Under the pieces are notes generated by a model that worked only from the letters and a program-made list of their open reading frames with translations, made no database searches and was not told where the DNA came from. Below, one piece after another: positions 46,896-57,077 of a stretch of 64,000 nucleotides of DNA; within the stretch, counting starts at the first letter, position 1, and each line of letters begins with the position of its first letter. A program made the position numbers and the translations under genes. Source of the DNA: Trametes villosa (taxonomy: Eukaryota > Basidiomycota > Agaricomycetes > Polyporales > Polyporaceae); NCBI GenBank assembly GCA_002964805.2, contig PUDQ02000032.1, positions 310,001 through 374,000 of the forward strand, read 5' to 3'.

Positions 46896-46935
46896 ATGAG
46901 TACAGACGACGCAACGCCTACGACTATCAAGTCAG

Positions 46936-47267
46936 CAGGCTCCTACCCACCGCCTGCTTCGAGGTGAGGGGCGATCTCAAGGAGCGTAGACAATGTTTAT
47001 TCCGACATACCTACACGAGCGCCTATCCAGCCAAAACCATCACGTGCACACAACTCCCAACCTTATTTCCCCTCACCTCTCAGCAGCGGCTGGCACCAAA
47101 CACCAGTAAATAACGGAGCTCGGTGAGCAGACGCCCGAGGTTGCCCCCGTTTGGAAGTCCATCAACCGGGGGCGCTTGTGAATTCCGCGATATTCGAGTT
47201 CTCGCACCGAGGCTGCCTCGTCGCGCGTCGTCGCGCCGTGCGTGCGCGCGAGCTCGCGCTCCCTCCG
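46936..47267 (+). repeat. left terminal inverted repeat of the MULE
   Basis: 332 bp, the reverse complement of 47853-48184 with about one mismatch. The inner border is sharp: after CCCTCCG the two arms diverge at once. Confidence 0.9.
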
Positions 47268-47852
47268 CGATGACCCTTGATCTTTATTTGAGGTCGCGAA
47301 TAGGTATAACGTATCATGGAAACCATAACCTGAGCACTGCGCGCACCGCGCGGTCTTGCGAAACTCTCGTGATCGCCAAATCAACCTCGATGTGTTACTC
47401 TAACTAGCATTTGCCAGCCTTCAGGTCAGCCAGGACTTGCAAGCTTGTTATTTTGGGTATACAGGAGCTCTAATGAGCTGCCTTTGTGATCACGCAGAGA
47501 CCGCGCCCTCTCAGCCACGATGCACAGCGTGGTGAGACTCGGAGCCTAGTACTTAATATTAGCACCGCGCGCCGCCGCTCCGGACCTGGGCTGAGCGAAC
47601 AGTTCATTGATGCCACTTAAAGCTATATAAGCATATCCAACAAACTTAGCTTCACCTCGCGCGAAGCCCTTTGGGAGCCCGCGACATGCACAGCGGCCGC
47701 GCGCGTCAGAAACATGTCCGGCTCGAGTTGGCTTGGTCACGGTCGAGGTGACCACCGGGTTCTGCAAGCTTGAAGACAGGAATGAGCACCCATAAGCACA
47801 AGATACGGCGTTTAGCAATCCAGGTCAGCTTATAGGGAATATCTGGCTAATA

Positions 47853-48184
47853 CGGAGGGAGCGCGAGCTCGCGCGCACGTACGGCGCGACGACGCGCGAC
47901 GAGGCAGCCTCGGTGCGAGAACTCGAATATCGCGGAATTCACAAGCGCCCCCGGTTGATGGACTTCCAAACGGGGGCAACCTCGGGCGTCTGCTCACCGA
48001 GCTCCGTTATTTACTGGTGTTTGGTGCCAGCCGCTGCTGAGAGGTGAGGGGAAATAAGGTTGGGAGTTGTGTGCACGTGATGGTTTTGGCTGGATAGGCG
48101 CTCGTGTAGGTATGTCGGAATAAACATTGTCTACGCTCCTTGAGATCGCCCCTCACCTCGAAGCAGGCGGTGGGTAGGAGCCTG
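47853..48184 (-). repeat. right terminal inverted repeat of the MULE
   Basis: 332 bp, the partner of the left arm. Its outer end GGAGCCTG abuts the second copy of the 9 bp target duplication (48185-48193). Confidence 0.9.
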
Positions 48185-49191
48185 TCAAGTCAGCACCTGC
48201 GCCTTGGGCAGTCAAGGCGGAAGTGAGTTAACACGAGCTTACGGCACGAGTGACAGCTTTGACGGATGGTGGCTGCCTTCTGCTCTTAACTAGGCTTGGT
48301 GGTTTGTTACATCCCTTGGGCACCGGCCAGAGCCTGGGGAAACGCTGCCTATCAGCTACTTTCCGAGCAAGGAGACCCAGTTGTATAAGGCCAGCACAGA
48401 ACAGGACGCTTTCCGTGGCGGAAGAGGTTCCATCACGCTGATACGTTACACTGAGAGCCCTGTCGGTAAGGGATTCCAAGTGATGGAGTCGCCCATACTC
48501 ACGCTTACGCTGCGTTTGCAGGACCGTTCGAGGAACTTGCAATCGCGCCTGGCGAGTTCGTGAACCCGTACCAGAAACCATCGCACCGCGTGACACGAGC
48601 CTATGTCTCCAGTAAAGAGGCGCTTGTCAGTGGTAAGAATGAACACACGCTCAACCCGCCAAGCCTTTGCTAACTCCACGTCCAGGGCGGGACAACTGGG
48701 GCTTTCCTCGTGAACTCGCCGAGTTCGTGTTCACACCTTCGCTAGACCACGCCGACGCCACCGAAGTCCGCGTCTTCCCGGCGACCTCGCCCACGACATT
48801 CGCCTCCGAGCCATGCTTTGCGGCCCTCATCAAGCCCGTACCCTTGCTGCCCGCCATCCCAGCGAACCTCGCTCACTTCCCGAAGGTCACGCTCTGTCAG
48901 CCGCCACTAGAGACCTACTCGGACATGGCTATGGGAGGGCTCGTCGCGATTCCGCGGTGGCACCTCGTCGACTGCAGCGAGTACAGCGGGCGGGCGAAGC
49001 CCTTCCGGTGCGAGGGGCTTCTGCCTCCGGCCGAACCTGGACCTGGTGAGGATTTGCAGGAGACTGGGAAGTCCACGAAGAGGTTCGCGGATGGCGTTGA
49101 CTTTCCGGACGTCGACGCGTACAGTATTGGGGTTTATTGGAAGGAGATTACTATGACCGTCCCGCGGGCGGTACCTCTTGCGACTCTCTGA

Positions 49192-49767
49192 TGTATTGTG
49201 CCAGGACTCGGACATTTGCCTCTTTCTCGTTTGTGTTGTCTTTTCTTGTATGGACAGTAGGAGTAGTATCGAGTCGTCGCACATTTCAGCATACTGTCTG
49301 AAAGACTACAACAAGATATCTGCTATCGCACGGCTCGATAAAACAGCAGACGCTACCAGCTAACGCTCAGTACTTCAACGAGATGCGTGCGAGACGGACG
49401 CCGAGCATCCCGGACTGGCCCCACCAGAGCATGTACCATCAGCGCCGCCTGCTACCCCCAGCGGAACATGCCGCAGCAATGCTTTGCACAACAGCGCTAC
49501 CCGCCATGGAGCAACGACAGCCCGTTCACATATATCCTCCAACAAGTAGCAGAGAGCTCAATGTTGGAACAGCCCAGCGCAATCTGCACACCAGAATATG
49601 ACCCCGAAAAAGAATTCATTACGTTACAGTCGTTACACATTACTATGATACATCGTGAGTCTCAGAGGTGTTCCCCTCCGCATGATGGGGATGGTGGTCT
49701 TCCGCCGGGGATCGTGAAGTCGTCATCTAGGATGTGGATGTCGGAGGGGCGAGGGGCTGCTCAGCGC
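49192..49767. other. intergenic between convergent genes
   Basis: 576 bp between the end of the decarboxylase-like gene and the end of the first GH18 gene, with no exon or repeat recognised. Confidence 0.5.
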
Positions 49768-50900
49768 TCACTGGAACGAGGTGCCCTTGGCAGCCTTGAT
49801 CCAGGTGGCGTCGGCGTCAGGGAACTGCAGAGGTGTCTGTGAGTGAAGTGCGCAGGAAAGGGAGGGGCACCGAGGCTTACCTGGAAGGCCATGACACCGG
49901 CGTTCCAGCCCTTCGCCTTAGCCTGGTCGACGCAGGTACCGAGGGTCGCGGGGTCGATGAAGCCGTTGGTGGCATCGGCAGCCGTGCCGGGCTTGCCAAT
50001 GACGAGCTTGTTGATGTCGACGCCGTTCGCCTGGATCTCGAACACCGACGAGCCGGGGAAGGCACCGCCGGAGGCCGTGAGCAGACCCGTGCAGTCGGTG
50101 TAGAGGCCCTCTGCAGGTGGTTGATCAGTACCTAGCTCCACCACTGCGATGTAGGGCTACTCACGGTTGTAGAACTGGATGTTGTACCAGTCGATGAGCG
50201 AGCCGACGTTCTTGTCCACCGTCAGGTACGCGCCGGCCTTGAACTGCGCGTTGGGCGACAGCCAGGGCGCAAGCGGCGCGTGCGTGAGGATGAACTGGCC
50301 CTTGGGCAGCGTCTGGCGGAGGACGGTGGTGAAGGTGGAGACCCACGCCTCCGCCGCGCCGTCGCCCTTGTTCATCGCGTCCAGGTCCTCGTAGTCGACG
50401 TCGATCCCGTCGAGCTGGTTCGTGAGCACGAACTGCGCCATCGTGCCCGCGGTCGCGGTCGGGTCCGCACCCTGCGTGGTCGGCTTGTCCGTCTCGCCGA
50501 ACGCGGAGACGATGATGTTGATGCCGGCCGCAGTGTACTCGGCCTTCTTAGCGGCGCGCGCGTCGGCAGTGAGCGCGGCGTACGCGCCGGCCTGGTCGAG
50601 GGCACCGTTCAGGGTGAGGAACGAGAGGGCGACGACGTTGTAACCCTGTAGGACACTGTCAGTCAGGCATGTTCAACTTCGAACGCGGCGCAGAATACTC
50701 ACAGCGAGGGAAGTGGCTGGGGGAAGGACATCCGCGGACACGAACTTGTCCGTGTAGATGACGAATGCCGGGCTCGGCGCCGTAGCACGGGCGACGAGCG
50801 GCGTGACGTTCGTGTTGATAGGAACAGCGAGGACGCTGCTCACGGACGCCAGCGCCAGCGCGGCAGAGACGGAAGAGATCATGCGGGTGAAGGAGAACAT
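49768..50900 (-). CDS. secreted GH18 glycosidase, chitinase / endo-beta-N-acetylglucosaminidase type (copy A)
   Basis: The signal peptide MFSFTRMISSVSAALALASV ends near SSVLAVP, so the enzyme is exported. The GH18 barrel starts at FVIYTDKFVSADVLPPA and contains NVVALSFLTL. The catalytic DxxDxDxE motif is LDGIDVDYEDLDAM, with the acid/base glutamate present. Then come GQFILTHAPLAPWLSPN, SLIDWYNIQFYN and the C-terminal GKPGTAADATNGFID, ending KAAKGTSFQ. Four exons, giving about 320 residues, short for a chitinase and with no binding module. Such small single-domain GH18 proteins in mushrooms include endo-beta-N-acetylglucosaminidases acting on N-glycans as well as chitinases, so the substrate stays open. 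Its paralogue lies head to head 4.6 kb away. A TATA box sits about 125 bp upstream. Confidence 0.92.
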
Positions 50901-52070
50901 CGCTAGGACGTGAAAATGAAGTCGTGAATGTAAAAAAGCCGGCTAGCGGACTTGAGTAGGAATGTGAAGACGAAGGCAAGTAATGAACCTGGGGGCTGGA
51001 GTTCCATCGTGCTGGGCCGCATCCTTTTATACTGCGAGGGCGCAGGGGAGGCCACGGGCGTCGAAGGTGTGGATGACCGATTGGGAAGGCGGGAGGTCCA
51101 ACGGCATCGCATCACCCTTGCGAGGGGGGCGCTGCTCCCGAGTGATGGTTGATGGTGTGCCCCCGACCCGGCGCCGATGCAGGCGCGATGCCGGCCCCTA
51201 GCCCCTCCTCGACCCCGTGTTGGCATGGTATGCAACCTACCATCTCATCTGTAGCCATACCGTAAGCCGCCACAGCCTCGAAAGTGATGTGTAGAGTTGA
51301 CAGGGTGGGTGCCGACCCAGCTCGACCCGCACGTTCTACCAAACCAAGCGCTTGTACGACCGCAGGTAGTTGATGGTACAACAGACTACAGTGGCATGCA
51401 TTTGCAATCCCAATGTGAAATGAGAGCGGGATGCGGACATACTCGCCGAAGCGTCGGAGACAGTCCCATCGTACAAACAGGTGGCTGTGATGGATGCCCT
51501 GGGACTACACATTTGCACCATCACGCGCACGGCGCGGAGATGGTGCTCATGTGTGTACTCCTCCTGGTACACCTTACCCGACGTCTTCGAATAGTAACGA
51601 AGTATCCTCGCCGTGCCGGCTGACTGTACGTTGAAGCCGGGCCAGATCCGGGGTGACCAACGCCCTCCACGGACACCGCCCATCGTCCTGCGCGGCGAGC
51701 GCGAGACTGATCCTCCTTGAGACACGCCTCAATTGACGCCAGATGCCACTGCGCCCATGATGGCTATGGACGGCATCTGACTGCGCGCGAGGCGACCACA
51801 TGTAGCAGGCGGCTGAACCTTTTGAATGGAGGAACTCACCTGCGACATCACGGCGTGCGTGTTTACGAACGTTTCCGTAGCACGGACGACGGCTTGGGGA
51901 TGGCCGCTAGGGTCACCACGTCGTGTGTTCGCCCGGAGAGGTACGTACTGCAAGATGTGGGACTGCGCCCCGTTCGGGCTTCTGGATGACGAACAAATTA
52001 AGAAGCTGTTTGTTAAAAACGCCGCCATCTACATCTCGACCACATCCTGACGGGCTCGTCATCGTAAAAA
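50901..52070. other. intergenic GH18-A / COQ3
   Basis: About 1.2 kb. The part next to 50900 is the GH18-A promoter, with a leader segment (50909-50929) nearly identical to that of GH18-B. No exon is recognised in the remainder. Confidence 0.5.
51024..51031 (-). promoter_or_regulatory. TATA box of GH18 copy A
   Basis: The minus strand reads TATAAAAG about 125 bp before the ATG at 50900, a strong consensus match. The second GH18 copy lacks an equally clear box at the same distance. Confidence 0.6.
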
Positions 52071-53262
52071 TTACTCGGAGGGGCGGCGCACCCAGAACAG
52101 ATAGTTGCAGGCTTCCGCCCAAACGCTCGCGCCGGGCGCACCTCGGGGAACGAGCATCCACTCCCCCTTCCACGGCAAGTAGACCATCCCCCGAACTTCG
52201 GCCTCTGTTCGAAGAGGCGCGCCGCCGTAAAGGCGCGAGATCCATGGTCGGCTCGCCGCTCGGGGCGCCGCCTGGGTCGTGTCGAAAGATGCCACATCAT
52301 CCGGCGGCAGAGGCGTCGAGAGGAAGAACTCGGTCATCTCCTCAGGGTTGATGTATTTTGAATGCGTGTGCGTGCCGGGGGTGACGAGCCGGAGCACTTG
52401 TTCGGCCATGAAGATGGTCAGGAGGTACGAAAGCGGTGTGCGGGCCATCGTCGAGAGGAAGAGATGGCCACCAGGCTTCGTCGGCACCGTCAGCGCCATG
52501 ATTCCGCAGTTACTACGACCACAGCTCACTGACCTTCACCAGGGTTGCGCAGTTTGCCAAGAACGTCCGCGGGTTGTCGACATGTTCGATGACCTCCATG
52601 GAGCAGACGACGTCGAACGAAGCCGGTCCCCGTTCAGCGAGCAGGTCTTCTACCGAGGTATGCGAGTATGTGAGGCTGCCTTTGGCCTTGCTCCCCGCAG
52701 AAGACGGCGCGAGAGCTGGATCGGCCGCAGCATGCAGAGACGCTATAGCGATGTTGGATGGAGACGCATCAATTCCCAGCGTGGTTCCGCCTAACCTTGC
52801 CAGCGACTGGACAGATTCAGTCGCCGAGAAGGACATCGACCATCTAGACACTCACTTCGGAGAGAAGGCCACCTCCGCAGCCGACGTCTACGACATCAAG
52901 GCCTTTGAGCGGCTGTGCTTCATTAGCTCTACTCTCGTCTTCTTCCCTCTGCATTTCTAGCTTGCGTCCCGGAGTGAGGTCATGGGCAACAGAGGGTCTA
53001 TATCCACCGTGCTTACCACTTTGTTACGAACGAACTCCATACGGACTGGGTTCATCTTATGCAGCAGCCCAAGCTCTCCGCGTTCATCCCACCATTGCTG
53101 AGATAGCCTTGAGAAGTGCGCGATTTCGTCGGGGTTGACACTAGACTGGCTGCCGACGCCCGAGGCAACGGTGGACAGGCACGCGCGGCCTGCAGACACA
53201 ACACGCGCTCCTCGACACGGCCGGAGCGCGTTTGTCCATGCAGCACGACCCAGTTGGCTCAT
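52071..53262 (-). CDS. coq3: ubiquinone biosynthesis O-methyltransferase, mitochondrial
   Basis: Coq3 performs both O-methylations of the benzoquinone ring in coenzyme Q synthesis, with S-adenosylmethionine, on the matrix side of the inner mitochondrial membrane. The N-terminus MSQLGRAAWTNALRPCRGAR is basic and fits a presequence. NPDEIAHFSRLSQQWWDERG and LLHKMNPVRMEFVRNKV are the signature opening of UbiG/Coq3. The SAM-binding motif is DVVDVGCGGGLLSE, followed by LARLGGTTLGIDASPSNI. SFDVVCSMEVIEHVDNP is motif II. The last exon has GGHLFLSTMARTPLSYLL, THTHSKYINPEEMTEFF and the ending NYLFWVRRPSE. About four exons. An ATG 13 codons upstream (53301) is an alternative start; I chose the one that begins the basic presequence. 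Confidence 0.92.
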
Positions 53263-55522
53263 CTTGGGCGATATAGTATCGAGTAGCCCAGAAGTCCGCA
53301 AGTACGATCAAGAAGTCGCGACGAGTTGGTTGGGAGCCAGGGGACGCGGAAGGAGTAAACACCAGCGTTACTGTGCTGTCAGGCCCGGACAAGCGTATAG
53401 GCTATCTAGTATCACCCAGCTAGAGTATCCTATACTGATACTAAGCAGATAGGGAGGCAAAAAGGAGGGTTCGAATGCAGTGGACGTCGAGGTCAAGGTC
53501 GAGGTATTGCAGACGCGCCGAGCGCTAGACGCGGACGGGCGCGACGCGTGTTTAGACGCCGAAGTGGCTTGTCCACCGACCACCACCAGCCACCACCCCA
53601 AATGCATATCGTTCCTCTACGCTCTATCTGCTTTGCTTCAATGCGCGAGAGATGCCATTCGAAAATTGGCGAATCTTGAGCGACTTGCCGTACCTCAAAG
53701 TGTCGTACGAATATTCCCCATATTGAAGGCCTTCCAGGTACCTCGGACCGATTTCAATAACAGGCCATGCCCATAAAACGAGCCATGGGTGACAGGATGG
53801 ACCTGTACTCTTGCAGTCGTCACTACTACTAGAGGAAGGCAGAAATGATACTGCGATAATCCGCATGCTTTCCAACGACCCTGGGTGCGGTGCGTCTATC
53901 GCGCTTAGCTGTACTAAGGTATGTCGTTGCACCATTTCCTGCGCGCGCGTCTTGAATGGCTACTGAACACACGTATAGAGGCATTCCGATGAGCGGTGTT
54001 GTAAGAAATTGAGTCCCGTAGCACTTGCTGCGCGCAACCGTCACCGCTATGCGTCCTGTGATCAGATCCCCTCAGCAAGCTGGCCCTGACAGCGTTTATG
54101 CCCGTACGAAATAATACGAGGCGAAGAACACGCCGATGGACAAGGTAATGCGATGTACGTTATGGCTATAATCAAAGCTACAACATCTAGAGATTGAAAG
54201 ATCGAAACGGAGGCACCAACATGCCCAGTGTTCTATACGTTCCCCGCCACGACCTGGACAGCATGCATAGCTATGCGCGGTTAGGCCACAGTACAACGCT
54301 ACCGTGGCGGTATAATAGCATGCGAGGTGAGTGTTGCCATACTTCGGAGGAACGTACATGGTCCCTCAGCATTCACAGTTTCCGGCCTCCACCTCGGAAA
54401 GGCCTTCTTCTCTGGCAAGTCGTTCGTTAGACTTGTCTTGCCTATTTCCAATGTTTGAAGTTGCCGGCAATTATCCGGTTGGTGGTTTGGAACTTCGAAC
54501 GTAGGTACCGCCACCGCCCACTCGGGTTTCACGGTGCGGTGATCATACACCTGTCCCTCACTCCAGTGTACATACACTGGTTCAGGCGGGGAAGCACAGC
54601 CCTATTGTTGCTGTTCCCTGTTGAAATTCTTCTCTCCGTCCGAGAAGTTGGCTGATGCATCAGCAAAGCTTGAGCCTGTCCGGTTAAGTCTTGTAAGTAG
54701 CCATTCAACTTCTAGATGCCAGATGCGCAGCACTTATTGTTTGGTTCCCCCAGCATCCATGGCATTCAAACCGCGGAACAGTATGTGGTATTACCAGCAA
54801 TGCTATCCCGGAGAGCTGGGTTGTTGGCAGATCAAGACGACACAGCAGGGGTCTTTCTGCCGTGTACATTGCCGTACGAATGCACAATGAGTCAATGACC
54901 ATGATCAGACAAGACCGCTCGTGAGCAGCATGCACGCGTCATCAAACCATGCCCATGGCCGACGCGGTCTCGAGAAGGCCAGCCAGTCATGCCATCGGTT
55001 TCAAAGTTCTGCTTACGATGAGCATCATCACTGACTTGCGCGATCAGCGCCCATGGTGCGTCCCGAGCTCTGGCGCCCACATCACCACACGCTCATAGGC
55101 ACTCCATTGCAGACTTTCGCATGCTGGAGGTTGTATCCCGACGCCGCAATGTGCAGCTGGAAGCGTAACCCTTGGACACAGAACTTTGTCGCGCGACTCG
55201 CCACGATGCGCTCCCCCTAAAGCCACCGTCGCTGTGTTGCGATGTTGACGGCCGGATGCTAAACGCTGCACACAGTGCGTCGCACTCACCGCCTTCATTC
55301 TTGTGGGCGTCAGGCGGGCGCCCGGGGTGCAATGTGCTACCGGACGACGGTGCCTCAGCGATACGCTGTCTGCGCCGACGGTACTTAAGCAAGGTCGAGG
55401 GTCGGGGAACAGGCAGCCTTCAGGTTCATCACCTCTTCCATCCGCACCTTCGTTCTCAAGTCCGCTAGTCGGCTTCCCCTTCTTTTCTCATTTACGACTT
55501 CTTTTTCACGCACATCCCGGCG
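53263..55522. other. intergenic COQ3 / GH18-B, no gene supported
   Basis: A 2.26 kb stretch between two divergent genes. All frames are short and show no domain. The last part holds the GH18-B promoter and a leader that matches GH18-A. I cannot see remnants of a gene or transposon. Confidence 0.5.
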
Positions 55523-56670
55523 ATGTTCTCCTTCACCCGCATGATCTCTTCCGTCACGGTTGCGCTGGCGCTCGTGTCCGTGAGCAGCGTGCTCGCCGTG
55601 CCCGTCGCCGACGGTGTTTCCTCGCTGGAGGCGCGCAAGGTGAAGATCCCGAGCCCGGCGTTCGTCATCTACACGGACAAGTTCGTGTCCGCGGACGTAC
55701 TTCCCCCGGCTTCTCAGCTTGCTGTACGTTTCACTGCTCGCATCCTCCGTGCACAGCTTGCTGACTACTCCTTGTGCGCTACAGGGCTGGAACGTCGTCG
55801 CGCTCTCGTTCCTCACCCTCGCGGGCCCCCGCGACCAGGCGGCCGCATACGCTCAACTCCCCGCGGCGAAGCGCACTTCGACAAAGGCCGCATACGCCAA
55901 AGCGGGTATCAACGTCATCGTCTCCGCGTTCGGGGAGACGGACAAGCCGACGACGTCCGGCGCGGACCCGGCGAAGACGGCGAACACGATGGCGCAGTTC
56001 GTGCTCACGAACAAGCTCGACGGGCTCGACGTCGACTACGAGGACCTGGACGCGATGAACAAGGGCGACGGGAAGGCGGAGGCGTGGGTCGCGACGTTCA
56101 CGCAGACGATCCGCAAGAAGCTGCCGAAGGGCCAGTTCATATTGAGCCACGCGCCGCTCGCGCCGTGGCTCGCGCCGAACGCGCAGTTCAAGGCGGGCGC
56201 GTACCTGACCGTGGACAAGAAGGTCGGGTCGCTCATCGACTGGTACAACATCCAGTTCTACAACCGTAAGTGCGGCGGGTGCGAAGTGATGGATGGATGG
56301 AGTGTGCTCACCTATATTGCAGAGGGCCTGTACACGGACTGCGAGGGCCTGCTGAACAAGGCCGGCTCGCCCTTCCTCAAGTCGTCGCTCTTCGAGATCA
56401 AGGCGAACGGCATCGATGTCAAGAAGCTCGTCATCGGCAAGCCTGGCAGCGCGGCGGACGCCACGAACGGCTTCATCGACCCCAAGACGCTCGGCACGTG
56501 CGTCGACGAGGCGCACAAGAAGGGCTGGAGCGCGGGTATCATGGCGTTCGAGGTGAGCACAGCAGAGTGGAGGCGTCCGAGGGGCGTGGTTGCTGACGAC
56601 TAGCGGTGAACAGTTCCCGGAGGCAAACGCGGCCTGGATCAAGGCCGCGAAGGGCAAGTCTTTCAAGTAA
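55523..56670 (+). CDS. secreted GH18 glycosidase, chitinase / endo-beta-N-acetylglucosaminidase type (copy B)
   Basis: Exons 55523-55723, 55785-56265, 56323-56552 and 56614-56670 join to 323 codons, 322 aa. The signal peptide MFSFTRMISSVTVALALVSV matches that of copy A almost word for word. The catalytic motif is LDGLDVDYEDLDAMNKGDG with the full DxxDxDxE, followed by GQFILSHAPLAPWLAPN and DWYNIQFYN; the end is KAAKGKSFK. Over the 90 residues around the active site I count about 12 differences from copy A, and the intron positions agree, so this is a duplicated gene in opposite orientation. Copy B is richer in lysine (for example KVKIPS, RKKLPKG, KKVGS, EIKANGIDVKKL), so the products may differ in charge. 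Both copies look functional. Confidence 0.92.
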
Positions 56671-57077
56671 ACGGGACGGGTCCGCGCACTGCAACTCAGC
56701 CACGGATGCCCTGCGGGTGATGCGGGAGATGACGGAGGAAGGCAATGCGGTCATGCGGGAAGGAGAGTTTTACGACCATTATGATGTATCATAGTTACGT
56801 GCGACGATGGGTGGGAATGAATCTGCTGGAACTCCCGCAGCGGGAAGACCAACACAGATGGGCACAGAACACATCATACTCAGCTTCGGGGACCAGGTGC
56901 ACTGCTTGGACATACGCCACAGCCCTCACGATGACAACACACAGTGCGCTCAACAGTACGACAGCAAGAAAGGGGTATCTGATTATTCCGATGAATAGAT
57001 CCTCGCGGTAGTTCCGAAAGCGTGTTACTCCTCCACCTCCACCTCCCACCCGTCCACCCATGTCCGCAAGCGCGCGC
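56671..57077. other. intergenic between convergent GH18-B and MVP1
   Basis: 407 bp between two gene ends, no feature recognised. Confidence 0.5.

Larger units (their letters stand above)
46936..48184. mobile_element. 1249 bp non-autonomous Mutator-like (MULE) transposon
   Basis: The ends are 332 bp terminal inverted repeats, 46936-47267 and 47853-48184, starting CAGGCTCCTACCCACC. By eye they differ at about one position (GTGCGTGC against GTACGTGC). The element is flanked by a perfect 9 bp direct duplication TCAAGTCAG at 46927-46935 and 48185-48193. Long TIRs plus a 9 bp target duplication are the classical mark of the Mutator superfamily. The interior (47268-47852, 585 bp) has no frame longer than about 90 codons and no transposase motif, so mobilisation must have come in trans. 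Near-identical arms mean recent activity. Confidence 0.92.
46896..49191 (+). pseudogene. acetoacetate decarboxylase-like gene interrupted by a transposon
   Basis: The protein belongs to the acetoacetate decarboxylase-like beta-barrel family; the fungal members' reaction is not established. Coding parts are 46896-46935 and 48194-48222 (one exon split by the insertion), 48294-48465, 48522-48632 and 48686-49191, in all 858 bases or 286 codons. The first part reads MSTDDATPTTIKS and continues past the element as APAPWAVKAE, then AWWFVTSL after the first intron. Further family text is GSITLIRYTESPVGPFEELA, APGEFVNPYQKP, RVTRAYVSS and RDNWGFPRELAEFVF. The 1249 bp insert plus target duplication would place 1258 foreign bases after codon 13, and an in-frame TAG lies in the right end of the insert just before the resumed frame. 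I see no frameshift or stop elsewhere, so the break is recent. A functional transcript would need splicing across the element or a new downstream start. Confidence 0.9.

Noticed and set aside
47546..47818. 90-codon minus-strand frame inside the Mutator-like element
   Set aside because: Too short for a transposase and without a zinc-finger or DDE-type motif; regarded as chance.
46936..48184. Long inverted repeat as an RNA hairpin or CRISPR-like locus
   Set aside because: The perfect 9 bp flanking duplication and the interrupted reading frame show a transposon insertion; there are no regularly spaced repeats anywhere in the window.
53465..53500. tRNA-like B-box string (ggttcgaatgc)
   Set aside because: The flanking bases do not pair as a T stem, and no acceptor stem or anticodon arm can be folded upstream.
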